From contig CAVUBM010000028.1 in NCBI GenBank assembly GCA_963739645.1, forward strand, positions 13,623 to 77,622: DNA of 64,000 bases, written 5' to 3'. This stretch comes from JASHPR01 sp963739645 (GTDB taxonomy: Bacteria > Actinomycetota > Actinomycetes > Streptosporangiales > Streptosporangiaceae). The notes under the pieces are model-generated. The model did not search any database. It had not been told where the DNA came from and saw only the letters and a program-made list of their open reading frames with translations. Shown one piece after another: positions 41,365 through 51,228 of this stretch. How positions within the stretch are numbered: position 1 is the first letter of the stretch; the number at the start of each line of letters is the position of its first letter. The position numbers and the translations under genes were made by a program.

Positions 41365-42165
41365 TCAGGGGCGGAGCTCCAGGGCGGCCAGGACGCCGGG
41401 GATCTCGTTGACCGACAGCGCATCGACACCGGCGGCGGCGAGCTTGACCGCGTTCTCCGGGTTGGGCGACCAGGCCAGGACCTCAAGCCCGGCGTGGTGG
41501 GCCACCTCGATGACCCGCTCCATGGGGTAGTCGACGGGCGGCGTCTGGGCGAGGCCCAGCCCGAGGGTTCCGGTATGCAGGCAGATCGCGTCCAGCCCCA
41601 GGTTCACCGCGGCCGGGATGGCGTGCCAGGCGGGGAACCTGAGCCAGGTGATCAGGCCGAGCGGAATGCCGGGCAGCGTGTCCTTCCGCTCCCGCAGGTA
41701 CATCAGCAGGCTGGGGTCGAAGGACGAGACAAACAGCCGGCGCTGGCCCGCGTGGGCGCGCAGGGCCGTGGCCACCAGCGCGGCGGTGCGGCGGTGCGGC
41801 GGGTCGGTCGCGTCCTCGATGATCGTCTTCACGTCGACGTTGACCGCCAGATCGGGAGGCAGCGCCGCCATGACGTCGTCGAAGCGCGGGATCCCGGCCG
41901 CCACGAGCTCGTCGGCCGGCTGGCTGACCACGAAATCCCCGTCCGCGGTGACCGGATCATGCCGGATGACAAGCTGATCATCGAGCGTGCGCTGGACATC
42001 AAGCTCGATCCAGGAAAGCCCGTGCTCCACGGCGGCGAGATACGACGCGAGGGTGTTCTCCTGGTAGCCGCCACGTGTCCCGGCCCCGAATCCGCGGTGC
42101 CCGACGACCGTGGGCTTGGTCTCAAAGATCACTAGGCCGCTCCAGCGCATCCTGACATTCACCAC
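41365..42165 (-). CDS. Glycerophosphodiester phosphodiesterase
   Basis: A 266-residue GDPD TIM barrel. VVGHRGFGAGTRGGYQENTLASYLAAVEHGLSWIELDVQRTLDDQLVIRHDP contains the catalytic HRG...ENT, E-L-D and HD motifs, and NVDVK provides a further metal ligand. It would release glycerol 3-phosphate from glycerophosphodiesters. It lies directly downstream of the teichoic-acid-like locus on the same strand, after a gap of about 40 bases, and may recycle or remodel polyol-phosphate polymers. Confidence 0.93.
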   Translation of the reverse strand: MVNVRMRWSGLVIFETKPTVVGHRGFGAGTRGGYQENTLASYLAAVEHGLSWIELDVQRTLDDQLVIRHDPVTADGDFVVSQPADELVAAGIPRFDDVMAALPPDLAVNVDVKTIIEDATDPPHRRTAALVATALRAHAGQRRLFVSSFDPSLLMYLRERKDTLPGIPLGLITWLRFPAWHAIPAAVNLGLDAICLHTGTLGLGLAQTPPVDYPMERVIEVAHHAGLEVLAWSPNPENAVKLAAAGVDALSVNEIPGVLAALELRP

Positions 42166-42207
42166 GCGGTTCCGTGGGTCAAGCGCCCCTAAGGGTAAGC
42201 GGGCGGA

Positions 42208-43731
42208 TCAGGTACGGGACATCGGGGGTCCCTGGTCGCGCTCGGCAGTGCGCTGACCGATGTTCGTCAGGCCGATGTTCGTCAGGCCGATGTTCGGCAG
42301 GCCGATCTGCGCCGACGGCCTGGGCGGCGAGCGGAGCCGGGCTAAGGTCCGGGGCCGGATCCCGGGCTGCCCTACCCGCCCGATCAGGGCTTCGATGGCG
42401 TCGGCGAACCGGGTCAGCGCGTCGGGGTGATCCGGGCCCAGCAGGTACCTTCTGAGCTCCCGCCGTTCCTCCGCGAGCCGGTCATCACCGGGTGCGGCCG
42501 CTTGGGCCAGGACGCTGGGCAGCCCGGCGCAGTCCGGGCCGAGCAGGTACGCGGCCGCGGCCGTCGGGTACTTCTCGCGAAACTCCTCCTCATCGAGAGC
42601 CTCGGGATTGGTCACGACGTACGGCTTCCCCGAGGCGATGAAGTCGCTGACGACGCTCGAGATGTCGCTGATCAGCAGGTCCGCCTGGTTGAAGCAGTCG
42701 TAGAGGACAGGCAGCTGTCCAGTTATCACCCGGTGCTCCCACCAGCCCTGCGATCTCCAGTACGCCGCATGCCAGGCCTTGTTCAGCTGTTCCCATTCCG
42801 CGTCGTTCTCGGCGGCAGGCTGGCTGTCGCGCGACAGGGTCGCCTCGTCCTTCCCTGGGCGCGTCCACGAAACCCAGGCACCTGGGCTTGCGTCATCCCC
42901 CCGAGTCAGCTCGGCCATGCGCGCGCTGACCCGGGTCAGCTCGGCCGCTGCATTCCGCCGGTCCGCCTCGGCCGCCGCAGCTTCCGCCGACCAGTTGCCC
43001 GCATGCCGCTGTTTGTCGTTGGCGCGCTCGATGAGGGCGACGATCGCCTTGTGGACGGCCACCATGCTGCGGTCGCGGCTGCCGGTGAGCGGGTGGGGCT
43101 TGTAGAGCACCCGGATCTGCGGGCTGTGATCCAGGAGTTCCTGGATGATCTGCAGGCCCATGGTCTTGAGCGCGACCTGGCTGTCTGTCCACCCTTCCCA
43201 GGTCGGTGCGTAGAGCACCGTGAACATCCGGTCCGCAGGGCGTTCGCCGGCCGTGTGGATGCCCGTGAGCTGTGGCCTGCCGACCTCCACGATGTCCTCG
43301 TCCCGCACTCCGACCTGGGCGCGCAGGTACCGGTCACGCCCGGCCTTCCCGGCGACCCAGACCTGGTCGTAGGCCTTGCTGAACGGGTTGATGCTCGCCG
43401 CCTTGTCACTGTCGCCGTGGCCGATGAACACGTGGCCGACCAGGGGGATCCGGAGCTGCAGGATGTTCTGGGCGGTGTTGGCCGGGAACAGCGTGACCCG
43501 GACGGTGGACAGCTCAAAATTCATCAGGTCGACTTGGTTGGCCACACAGACCACGGGCAGGCTGGTCTGGCCGAGCAGCGGCACCAGGTACCGGTCGCGC
43601 AAGATGATCATCGTCGGTCTGCGGAGCTGCGCCAGGGTGGAGAGCCACATGTTGATCTGGTAAATCGAATCCCGGGAGCCGCTGAGGTAGGCGACGATCT
43701 CAGGCCGGTACGCCAGCACCTGCTTGCGCAC
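42208..43731 (-). CDS. CDP-glycerol/CDP-ribitol glycerophosphotransferase (TagF/TarL-like), catalytic part
   Basis: About 507 residues in this frame. HVFIGHGDSDKAASINPFSKAYDQVWVAGKAGRDRYLRA, RVLYKPHPLTGSRDR and FNQADLLISDISSVVSDFIASGKPYVVTNP are TagF/TarL hallmarks, including the catalytic His of the first motif and the nucleotide-binding segment near the end. These membrane-associated enzymes polymerise polyol phosphate for wall teichoic acid. The protein does not begin here: a one-base insertion near 43757 separates it from its N-terminal membrane region, encoded at 43758-44426 in the neighbouring frame. The C-terminus carries IGLPNIGLTNIGLTNIGQ, from a 15-bp tandem repeat. Confidence 0.9.
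   Translation of the reverse strand: MRKQVLAYRPEIVAYLSGSRDSIYQINMWLSTLAQLRRPTMIILRDRYLVPLLGQTSLPVVCVANQVDLMNFELSTVRVTLFPANTAQNILQLRIPLVGHVFIGHGDSDKAASINPFSKAYDQVWVAGKAGRDRYLRAQVGVRDEDIVEVGRPQLTGIHTAGERPADRMFTVLYAPTWEGWTDSQVALKTMGLQIIQELLDHSPQIRVLYKPHPLTGSRDRSMVAVHKAIVALIERANDKQRHAGNWSAEAAAAEADRRNAAAELTRVSARMAELTRGDDASPGAWVSWTRPGKDEATLSRDSQPAAENDAEWEQLNKAWHAAYWRSQGWWEHRVITGQLPVLYDCFNQADLLISDISSVVSDFIASGKPYVVTNPEALDEEEFREKYPTAAAAYLLGPDCAGLPSVLAQAAAPGDDRLAEERRELRRYLLGPDHPDALTRFADAIEALIGRVGQPGIRPRTLARLRSPPRPSAQIGLPNIGLTNIGLTNIGQRTAERDQGPPMSRT
42250..42307. repeat. 15-bp tandem repeat in the 3' end of the TagF/TarL-like gene
   Basis: GCCGATGTTCGTCAG-type units recur about three and a half times at a 15-bp period, giving the peptide (I-G-L-T-N) several times near the C-terminus. 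The copies differ by one or two bases. Such in-frame 15-bp units can expand or contract; the tail is outside the catalytic domain. Confidence 0.8.
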
Positions 43732-46078
43732 GGTCGACAGGACCCACGCCGAATCTCTGCAGGTGCCGGTTGCGGCGGGCGAAAACGGCCACGATCAGGC
43801 ACGGGATCGCGCTGATCACGAGCGCCAGCACGATTCCGGCCAGCGCCCACGTGAAGCTGGTGGTCAGGGCCGTGACCAGGCCGCCAGCCACCGGAATCAC
43901 GTCTATGTACAGCAGCTTCTGCACGTCGGTCTGGATCAGCCATGGTGGTGGCGCATCCGGGATCCGCAGCTCGGTCAGGTCCACGTTGCGCGTGGCCACC
44001 GGCAGCACGCGGCTGCGCGTGACGTAGAGGGCCAGCGCCGAATAGACGGCGCGCACCGCGTGCAGGAGCAACAGCCCGCCGGCGAAGGCCACCAGCGCGG
44101 AACCCGGGGACAGCGCCCGGGCCAGCAGCACGATCAGGGCAAGCTCGCGGAACACCCAGCGCAGCTGCACCCCGACCTGCACCCAGTTGAGCGTGTTCAC
44201 CAGGTGGGGCACGACGCGGCGCGCCCACACCTCGGCCAGGTAGCTGACGACGGTCACCGCGGTAAACAGCCAGCATCCGGGCAGCCGGCCCGCGGTGCCC
44301 GTCGGCACGAAGGCCGCGGCGAACAGCAGCGGGTAGGACGCCAGCAGGACGCCCGCACAGGCCAGGCGCACACCGCGGCTGGCCTCAGAAGACCGGTCGT
44401 TCCGCTGCATCTGCCGCTTTGTCATTGGTCCGCCGCCCTCGTGGAAGAAGTCAGCCCTGGTGGCGAGCCGCTCGGGCCAGCGCGCCGGCGCGGGCCGTGG
44501 ACTCCGGGACGGGCCGGCGGGAACGGCCGGACCGGCCGGGGCAGGCCGTGCGGGAGCCGCGGGAGCCGCGGGAGCCAGGGACTGTGCGGAAACCACGGCT
44601 GGCGCCGGACCCGCGACCGGAGGGGCGCTCTCCTGGTCGTGCGGCCCGGTACCGGTGAGCGGGTCGACCAGCCGCACGTCGATCACGTGCCCGGTCAGTT
44701 CCGACAGCAGCACGTCGATCGAGGTGAGAGCCACCGCCATCGACGACAGGAGGGTGCCGGGCTCCTCGGCGCCGAACGCGCGCAGGCGCATGGGTGTCTG
44801 GGTCCGCTCCGGGTTCACGCAGTTGACCTTGACGCCGATCTCCGACCATTCGTCGGCGAGCGCCTGGGTCAGGTTCACGACCGCGGCCTTAGTGGAGGAG
44901 TACAGGCTGTACCCGGCCCGGCCGCGGGTGTAGGAGCTGGAGGTGTACAGCAGCAGGTGCCCCCGGGTCGCCGCCAGGTAGCCGACCGCCGCCTGCGCGA
45001 TCGTGACCGGGGCCAGGTAGTTCACCCGGATGGTCTCCTCGATCACCGCCTGGTCGGTGTCCGCGAGCTTGCCCATCGACAGCACGCCCGCGGTGTTCAC
45101 GACGAAGTCAATCCGCCCGGTGGCGTCATGGGCATGCCGCAGGGCGGCCTCGACGTCGGCGGGGCGTTCGACGTTGGTGCCGGTCTGCGTGCGGCTGAAC
45201 GAGAACACCCGCGCGCCGAACCTCGTGGCGACCTGGCAGATGTCGGCGCCGATCCCGGAGCTTCCCCCGAAGACGACCACGGTCTTGCCGGCCAGCCTGC
45301 ACCGGTACACATCGGGTGGCACCGGGGGCGGCGCCTCGTGCGAGGCGAGCTGGAAGAGCTTGTCCGCGATGTGCAGGTCGACGGGATGCGTGACCTTGAT
45401 GTTGTGCTCACTGCCGGTCACGACGTAGATCGGGGTGTCGGGCAGGTACCTGAGCACCACGCCGCAGTCGTCGGTCGGGGGACGGGCCGCGAAGTCCGGG
45501 TCGCTGCGGGCGAGTTCGTAAGCGCGCCGGATGACCGACAGCCGGAACCCCTGCGGTGTCTGGCCCCGCCGCAGCCGGCCTCGCGGCGGAATGTCGGTGA
45601 TGACGTTGGCTTCGTCGACCACGATCACGGTGTCCGCTGAGGGGATGGCGACGTCGATAGCGCGGTAAGTGCCCAGGGCCGCGACGCACTCGGAGATGAT
45701 CGCCGGCTCGATGAGCGGGCGCACGGCGTCGTGGAACAGCACGTTGCAGTCGGTGGCAGGGCCATAGCGCTCAGCCAGGGCTTCGATGGCCCGTGCCGTC
45801 GAGTCGATGCGCTCCGTGCCGCCGTCGAGCACGCGCACCACCTTGCGGTAGCCGCCGCGGTCGATGAGCCGCTGTGCCTGCGCGGTGTGGCCTACGGCCA
45901 TCATGACCAGGATTTCGTCGATGTCCGGATGCGTCTCAAAGGCATCCAGCGTGTGCTCGATGATGGTCTTCCCGGCGATCTTGAGCAGCTGCTTCGGAAT
46001 GGCCAGGCCCAGCCGTGCGCCGGTACCGCCCGCTAGCACCACAGCGACGGTACGCAGCCGAGTCTGAGCCACGGTCAT
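43700..46078 (-). CDS. Bifunctional cytidylyltransferase/SDR (Bcs1/TarIJ-like) in frame with a membrane region
   Basis: A 792-residue frame. Residues about 5-235 are an IspD-like cytidylyltransferase (VAVVLAGGTGARLGLAIPKQLLKIAGKTIIEHTLDAF ... FHDAVRPLI ... GQTPQGFRLSVI). Residues about 245-475 are an SDR reductase (VVVFGGSSGIGADICQVATRFGA, NTAGVL, YSLYSSTKAAV with the Tyr/Lys pair). This order matches bifunctional ribulose 5-phosphate reductase/CDP-ribitol pyrophosphorylases. After a 75-residue Pro/Ala linker comes MTKRQMQRND and four membrane helices, which look like the start of the TagF/TarL-like protein (own ATG at 44426). The frame runs through and ends at 43700 only because of a base insertion near 43757. 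Either a true fusion or two genes joined by a second error. Confidence 0.85.
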   Translation of the reverse strand: MTVAQTRLRTVAVVLAGGTGARLGLAIPKQLLKIAGKTIIEHTLDAFETHPDIDEILVMMAVGHTAQAQRLIDRGGYRKVVRVLDGGTERIDSTARAIEALAERYGPATDCNVLFHDAVRPLIEPAIISECVAALGTYRAIDVAIPSADTVIVVDEANVITDIPPRGRLRRGQTPQGFRLSVIRRAYELARSDPDFAARPPTDDCGVVLRYLPDTPIYVVTGSEHNIKVTHPVDLHIADKLFQLASHEAPPPVPPDVYRCRLAGKTVVVFGGSSGIGADICQVATRFGARVFSFSRTQTGTNVERPADVEAALRHAHDATGRIDFVVNTAGVLSMGKLADTDQAVIEETIRVNYLAPVTIAQAAVGYLAATRGHLLLYTSSSYTRGRAGYSLYSSTKAAVVNLTQALADEWSEIGVKVNCVNPERTQTPMRLRAFGAEEPGTLLSSMAVALTSIDVLLSELTGHVIDVRLVDPLTGTGPHDQESAPPVAGPAPAVVSAQSLAPAAPAAPARPAPAGPAVPAGPSRSPRPAPARWPERLATRADFFHEGGGPMTKRQMQRNDRSSEASRGVRLACAGVLLASYPLLFAAAFVPTGTAGRLPGCWLFTAVTVVSYLAEVWARRVVPHLVNTLNWVQVGVQLRWVFRELALIVLLARALSPGSALVAFAGGLLLLHAVRAVYSALALYVTRSRVLPVATRNVDLTELRIPDAPPPWLIQTDVQKLLYIDVIPVAGGLVTALTTSFTWALAGIVLALVISAIPCLIVAVFARRNRHLQRFGVGPVDRAQAGAGVPA

Positions 46079-46337
46079 GAGCGGCCCCCGTGGGCCTGGA
46101 GGTCTTCCTGAGGCAGGTTTCGGACGCTCCCGGGACGAAACATGCTGTGACTTTAGCTTTCCATTACTTCGTGTTTACCTGATTTTCTTCGTTTGCTCAG
46201 TGAAAAATTCGACTCCTGCAGCAGCGGGGCAGAGGGAACAGCGGCAGACCGTGGCCCGCCGCCAGGGGACAGAACCGCCCACATCGGTCAGCCGGGCGCT
46301 TAACAAAAGCGGCCATAGCCGGGATGGAGACGCAGAG
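46079..46337. promoter_or_regulatory. AT-rich divergent control region
   Basis: The gap between the leftward TarIJ-like gene (start 46078) and the rightward sulfotransferase-like gene (start 46338) contains an AT-rich patch at about 46140-46215, with TTACTTCGTGTTTACC, unlike the surrounding GC-rich DNA. Both promoters probably lie here. No exact -35/-10 pair can be assigned. Confidence 0.5.
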
Positions 46338-47591
46338 ATGGCCAATGAGCTGCTACTGGAGCCGGGTGCCCGGCTGGTCCACGTCGGCGCGCACAAGACC
46401 GGCACGACCGCCACCCAGGGCGCCTTCAGCCTGGCTCGCGACAGACTGGCCGAACACGGTGTGAGCTACTTCGGCCCGGCGCCCGGCCAGACCTACCTGG
46501 AGGGCGCTCTCGCGGTCTCCGGGGCCAAGCCGCAGCAGGGCATGCCCGTGCCGGACATGTGTCACTGGACCGACCTGGCGGCCGAGGTCGCCGCCCAGGG
46601 CGATCACCGTGTGCTGGTGAGCAGCGCGTTCTTCGGGGACGGGGACGCGGCCGCGGCGGCCCGCGTGGTCGAGGACCTGGGCGGGTCCCGGGTGCACGTG
46701 GTGGTGACCCTCCGGCCGCTCACGAGAGTCCTGCCGTCGCAGTGGCAGCAGTACGTGCAGAACGGGCTCCGTCTGCCCTACGAGGACTGGCTGGACGGAA
46801 TCCTCAACCGGCCGCCGGACCAGGCACCCACGCGCACGTTCTGGAGACGGCACCAGCACGACGAGCTTGTCGCCCGGTGGGCCGAAGCGGCCGGCGCGGG
46901 CAAGGTGATCGCCGTGGTCGTGGATGAAGGCGACCGGTTCATGCTGCTGCGCACCTTCGAGGAGATGCTGGGCCTGCCCGGCGACTTCCTGGTGCTCGAC
47001 GACTCGGCGGAGAACCGGTCCCTGACCCTCGGCGAGGCCGAGCTGGTGCGCCTGCTCAACGAGGAGATCAAGCGGCGCGAGTGGCCCGAGACGATCTACG
47101 CCATGTTCATGAAGGCCGGGGTCCTCCGGCAATTGAAGGCCGGCTACCAGCCCGGGCCCGATGAACCGCGGGTGACCACCCCGGCCTGGGCCCTGAAGCG
47201 GGCGGCCGAGATCGACACGGAGATCGCCGGCCGTATCTCGGCGCTCGGTGTCCGCGTCGTGGGCGACATCTCCTCGCTCTGCGGGCCGCCGGACGCTGGC
47301 GCGCAGACCGGAGCCGACGCGCCGGTGACCGCGCCGGTGGTGCCCGCCGCCGCGGCGGCGCAGGCCATCGTCGGGGCCATCACCGGCAGCAAGGTACCCG
47401 GCCGGCTGGCCGCCGAGACAGCAGGCCGGCGCGCCTGGAGGACCGGCTGGTCCGCGACGTGGACGCCAGGAGCCTGGCCCGCGTGCTGGCCCAGCGCGGC
47501 CAGCGCCGCGCGGCCAGGGCGCTGCGCAGTCGCTGAGCCCTCAGGCCCGGCGTCACCGCTCCTGGCGGACGAAATGGCCATTGGAGGATGA
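46338..47591 (+). CDS. Sulfotransferase-like protein, frameshift near the 3' end
   Basis: About 400 residues. RLVHVGAHKTGTTATQGAFSLARDRL is the PAPS-binding 5'-phosphosulfate loop (K-T-G-T-T), and VHVVVTLRPLTRVLPSQWQQYVQNG holds the 3'-phosphate-binding Arg and Ser. The ATG at 46338 begins MANELLLEPGARL. Close to the end one base offset near 47425 replaces the tail RLEDRLVRDVDARSLARVLAQRGQRRAARALRSR, which would stop at 47534-47536; the printed frame runs on to 47591. It likely sulfates a carbohydrate or lipid of the neighbouring envelope polymer; this is inference. Confidence 0.82.
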   Translation: MANELLLEPGARLVHVGAHKTGTTATQGAFSLARDRLAEHGVSYFGPAPGQTYLEGALAVSGAKPQQGMPVPDMCHWTDLAAEVAAQGDHRVLVSSAFFGDGDAAAAARVVEDLGGSRVHVVVTLRPLTRVLPSQWQQYVQNGLRLPYEDWLDGILNRPPDQAPTRTFWRRHQHDELVARWAEAAGAGKVIAVVVDEGDRFMLLRTFEEMLGLPGDFLVLDDSAENRSLTLGEAELVRLLNEEIKRREWPETIYAMFMKAGVLRQLKAGYQPGPDEPRVTTPAWALKRAAEIDTEIAGRISALGVRVVGDISSLCGPPDAGAQTGADAPVTAPVVPAAAAAQAIVGAITGSKVPGRLAAETAGRRAWRTGWSATWTPGAWPACWPSAASAARPGRCAVAEPSGPASPLLADEMAIGG

Positions 47592-47626
47592 TCAAGACAC
47601 CGGCCGCCGCGAAACGAGGAGTGCTG

Positions 47627-48631
47627 ATGCTGCGATTCGGTCTGTTCGGGGCGGGGAGAATCGGCCGTGTCCACGCCAGCACCCTGGCCACGCACCCGCG
47701 GATCAGGCTGGCCGTCGTGCACGACCCGGTCGAGGCCGCGGCGCGCGAGGTCGCCGGGAGCTGCGACGCCACCCCCACCGGGGACGCTGAGGTCATCCTC
47801 GGCGATCCGGCCATCGACGCGGTCGTCATCGCCGCGCCCACGCCCACGCACGTCGGCCTGCTGACCGCGGCCGTGCAGGCGGGCAAGGCGGTGCTGTGCG
47901 AGAAGCCGATCGACCTGGACCTGGCCCGGGTCGACGCGTGCTGGGCCGACATCAAGGACCTGGACCCCCGGGTCATGGTCGGGTTCAACCGCCGGTTCGA
48001 CCCGACCTTCACCGAGATCCGCAGCCGGGTCGCCGACGGCGAGATCGGCCGCCTGGAGCAGCTCATCATCACCAGCCGGGATCCCGCCCCGGCGCCGCCC
48101 GCCTACATCGCGACCTCCGGCGGGCTGTTCCGGGACATGATGATCCACGACTTCGACATGGCGCGGTTCTTCCTCGGCGAGGTCACCGAGGTCCAGGCCA
48201 TCGGGGCGAACCTGATCGAGCCGTATATCGCCGAGGCCGGGGACATCGACTCCGCCATGGTGCTGCTGCGCGGGGCCGGCGGTGAGCTGGGCCAGATCGT
48301 CAACAGCCGCCGCTGCGCCTTCGGCTACGACCAGCGCCTGGAGGCCTTCGGCGCGCAGGGGATGCTGAGCGCCGGCAACCAGACCCCGACCAGCGTGCGC
48401 CACTACGGTGCGTCCGGCACGGGAACCGCCCCGCCGTACCTGAACTTCTTCCTGGACCGCTACCTGTCCTCCTACCGGGCCGAACTCGACCACCTGGTCA
48501 CGTGCATCGAGCAGGGCACGGCCCCGAGCCCGGGTTTCGCCGACGGCCGGGCGGCCCTGGCCCTGGCGGACGCCGCGAACGAGAGCATGCGGACCGGCCG
48601 GGCCGTGCGGATCGGGAATGCTTCACGCTGA
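47627..48631 (+). CDS. iolG: Gfo/Idh/MocA oxidoreductase, inositol 2-dehydrogenase-like
   Basis: About 334 residues. MLRFGLFGAGRIGRVHASTLATHP is the Rossmann start, LCEKPIDLDL the catalytic Lys segment (EKP), and GGLFRDMMIHDFDMARFFLGE the His/Asp catalytic pair typical of inositol 2-dehydrogenases. GAGGAGT precedes the ATG at 47627; an earlier ATG at 47588 is less likely. It lies between the sulfotransferase-like gene and an NTF2-like gene. The IolG label follows sequence resemblance; no other inositol catabolic genes are in the window, so the substrate could be another cyclitol or sugar. Confidence 0.85.
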   Translation: MLRFGLFGAGRIGRVHASTLATHPRIRLAVVHDPVEAAAREVAGSCDATPTGDAEVILGDPAIDAVVIAAPTPTHVGLLTAAVQAGKAVLCEKPIDLDLARVDACWADIKDLDPRVMVGFNRRFDPTFTEIRSRVADGEIGRLEQLIITSRDPAPAPPAYIATSGGLFRDMMIHDFDMARFFLGEVTEVQAIGANLIEPYIAEAGDIDSAMVLLRGAGGELGQIVNSRRCAFGYDQRLEAFGAQGMLSAGNQTPTSVRHYGASGTGTAPPYLNFFLDRYLSSYRAELDHLVTCIEQGTAPSPGFADGRAALALADAANESMRTGRAVRIGNASR

Positions 48632-48646
48632 GAAAGGTGGAACGGG

Positions 48647-49249
48647 ATGAGCGACCAGGCAGCCGACCGGCAGGCGATCCGTGACCTGATCGAGAACTGG
48701 GTGGTGTGGCGCGACGCGGGCGACTGGGAGCGCTTCCGGACCGTCTGGCACGCCGACGGCCGGATGATGGCCACCTGGTTCCAGGGCCCGGCCGAGGAGT
48801 TCATCAAGGTCAGCCGCGAGGGAGCGGCGCGGGGCGTGAGCATCCTGCACTTCCTGGGCGGGACGTCGGTCGACGTGTCCGGCGACCGGGCCATCGGCCA
48901 GACGAAGATGACGATCTCCCAGCGGGCGGACATCCACGGTGTCCTGTGCGACGTGGTGTGCACGGGGCGGTTCTACGACTTCATCGAGCGCCGCGGCGGG
49001 CGCTGGGGCATCGTGCTGCGCCAGCCCATCTACGAGAAGGACCGGATGGACCCGGTCGACCCGGCCGCGCGGGTGGAGCTCGACCGGCAGCTGCTGGACC
49101 GGTTCCCTGCGGGCTACCGGCACCTGGCCTACCTGCAGTCGGGCCTCGGCTACCCGGTCAAGCCCGACATGCCGGGGCTGACCGGGCCCGAGGTCGAGGC
49201 GCTCTACCAGCGCGGTGCGCGGTGGCTGTCCGGCGGATCGTGCGATTGA
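48647..49249 (+). CDS. SnoaL-like NTF2-fold protein
   Basis: A 200-residue protein with an N-terminal SnoaL_4-type domain (DRQAIRDLIENWVVWRDAGDWERFRTVWHADGRMMATWFQGPAEEFI) and a C-terminal extension of about 70 residues with GYRHLAYLQSGLGYPVKPDMPGLTGPEVEALYQRG, seen in dehydratase/hydratase-like aromatic pathway proteins. AAAGGTGG precedes the ATG. It follows iolG by 15 bases and is surely co-transcribed; it may act on the dehydrogenase product. Confidence 0.88.
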   Translation: MSDQAADRQAIRDLIENWVVWRDAGDWERFRTVWHADGRMMATWFQGPAEEFIKVSREGAARGVSILHFLGGTSVDVSGDRAIGQTKMTISQRADIHGVLCDVVCTGRFYDFIERRGGRWGIVLRQPIYEKDRMDPVDPAARVELDRQLLDRFPAGYRHLAYLQSGLGYPVKPDMPGLTGPEVEALYQRGARWLSGGSCD

Positions 49250-49351
49250 GCCGTTACGCAACTGCGCCCCCTGGGGCCACGCCCGCACCGATGGCGTGCG
49301 GAGCGGGGATCCCGATGGCCTGATCCCGGGGCGTCGTGATCTCATGGCGGG

Positions 49352-50521
<1,170 letters not shown>

Positions 50522-50541
50522 CCCTGGGGTCGTCCCCCGGG

Positions 50542-51118
50542 CTAACCCTGGGCCGGGGGGATCACGCAGATCATCGTCATCAGCGCCGGGCCGGCGCCGT
50601 CGTTGGCGTAGGAGTGCGGCAGGCCGGACGGGAAACCGGGCGCACTGGCCCGCGCCCACCTGGTAGCCGCGGCCCGCCACGGTCAGCGTCATCGTGCCCG
50701 ACTCGACCCAGATCATCTCCTTGCTGGCCGGGGCGTGCGCATCACCGCCGAACCGCTCGCCGGGCTGCACCGTCCAGCGCCACAGCTCCACCGCCCACGG
50801 CGGCTCGGTGGCCGCGATGATCGTCCCGGTCCCGCCGTCCTGCCCGTGCCAGAGCTCCCGGGCCCGGTCCGGGCCGGTGATCCGCACGACCGGCTCATCG
50901 GGCACGTCGAGCAGGCGGGTGACCGGCACGCCGAACGAGTCGGCGATCCGGGCCAGGGTGGCCAGGTTCGGGTTGGACCGCTGCTGCTCCAGCGACACCA
51001 GCACGCCCTTGCTGACGCCCGACCGGTGCGCGAGCTGATCCAGGGACCAGCCGCGCTCGGTGCGCAGCGACTGCAGGATGCGGGCGAGCGTGCTGCTGAG
51101 ATCGCTGGGGTCCTCCAT
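50542..51118 (-). CDS. XRE-family regulator with cupin domain, one frameshift
   Basis: About 190 residues. Residues 10-70 are an XRE helix-turn-helix (LARILQSLRTERGWSLDQLAHRSGVSKGVLVSLEQQRSNPNLATLARIADSFGVPVTRLL), residues about 105-185 a cupin (VQPGERFGGDAHAPASKEMIWVESGTMTLTVAGRGYQVGAGQCARFP). An extra base near 50634 breaks the end; the correct frame gives SGLPHSYANDGAGPALMTMICVIPPAQG and stops at 50542-50544. The ATG at 51118 has GGAGGGC upstream. It is divergent from an EamA exporter and probably regulates it. Confidence 0.88.
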
Positions 51119-51163
51119 CGTGGTCGCCCTCCGCTGGTCGCGCTCCGCCACTGGGGCGGTCGG

Positions 51164-51192
51164 TATAATGAACTACGGAGAACAATACTCCG
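51164..51192. promoter_or_regulatory. Promoter and operator between XRE-cupin and EamA genes
   Basis: A consensus TATAAT lies at 51164-51169, 60 bases before the EamA start. CGGAG (51176-51180) and CTCCG (51188-51192) form an inverted repeat with a 7-base centre just downstream, where a bound regulator would block transcription. The XRE-cupin protein encoded next door is the obvious candidate; binding is inferred. Confidence 0.55.
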
Positions 51193-51228
51193 ACCGACCC
51201 CTCCTCTTGACCGGAGCATCTCTGGCCC

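Noticed and set aside
43724..45640. A 638-codon plus-strand frame opposite the TarIJ-like gene
   Set aside because: Shadow of the minus-strand cytidylyltransferase-SDR; rich in Arg, Gly, His and without domains.
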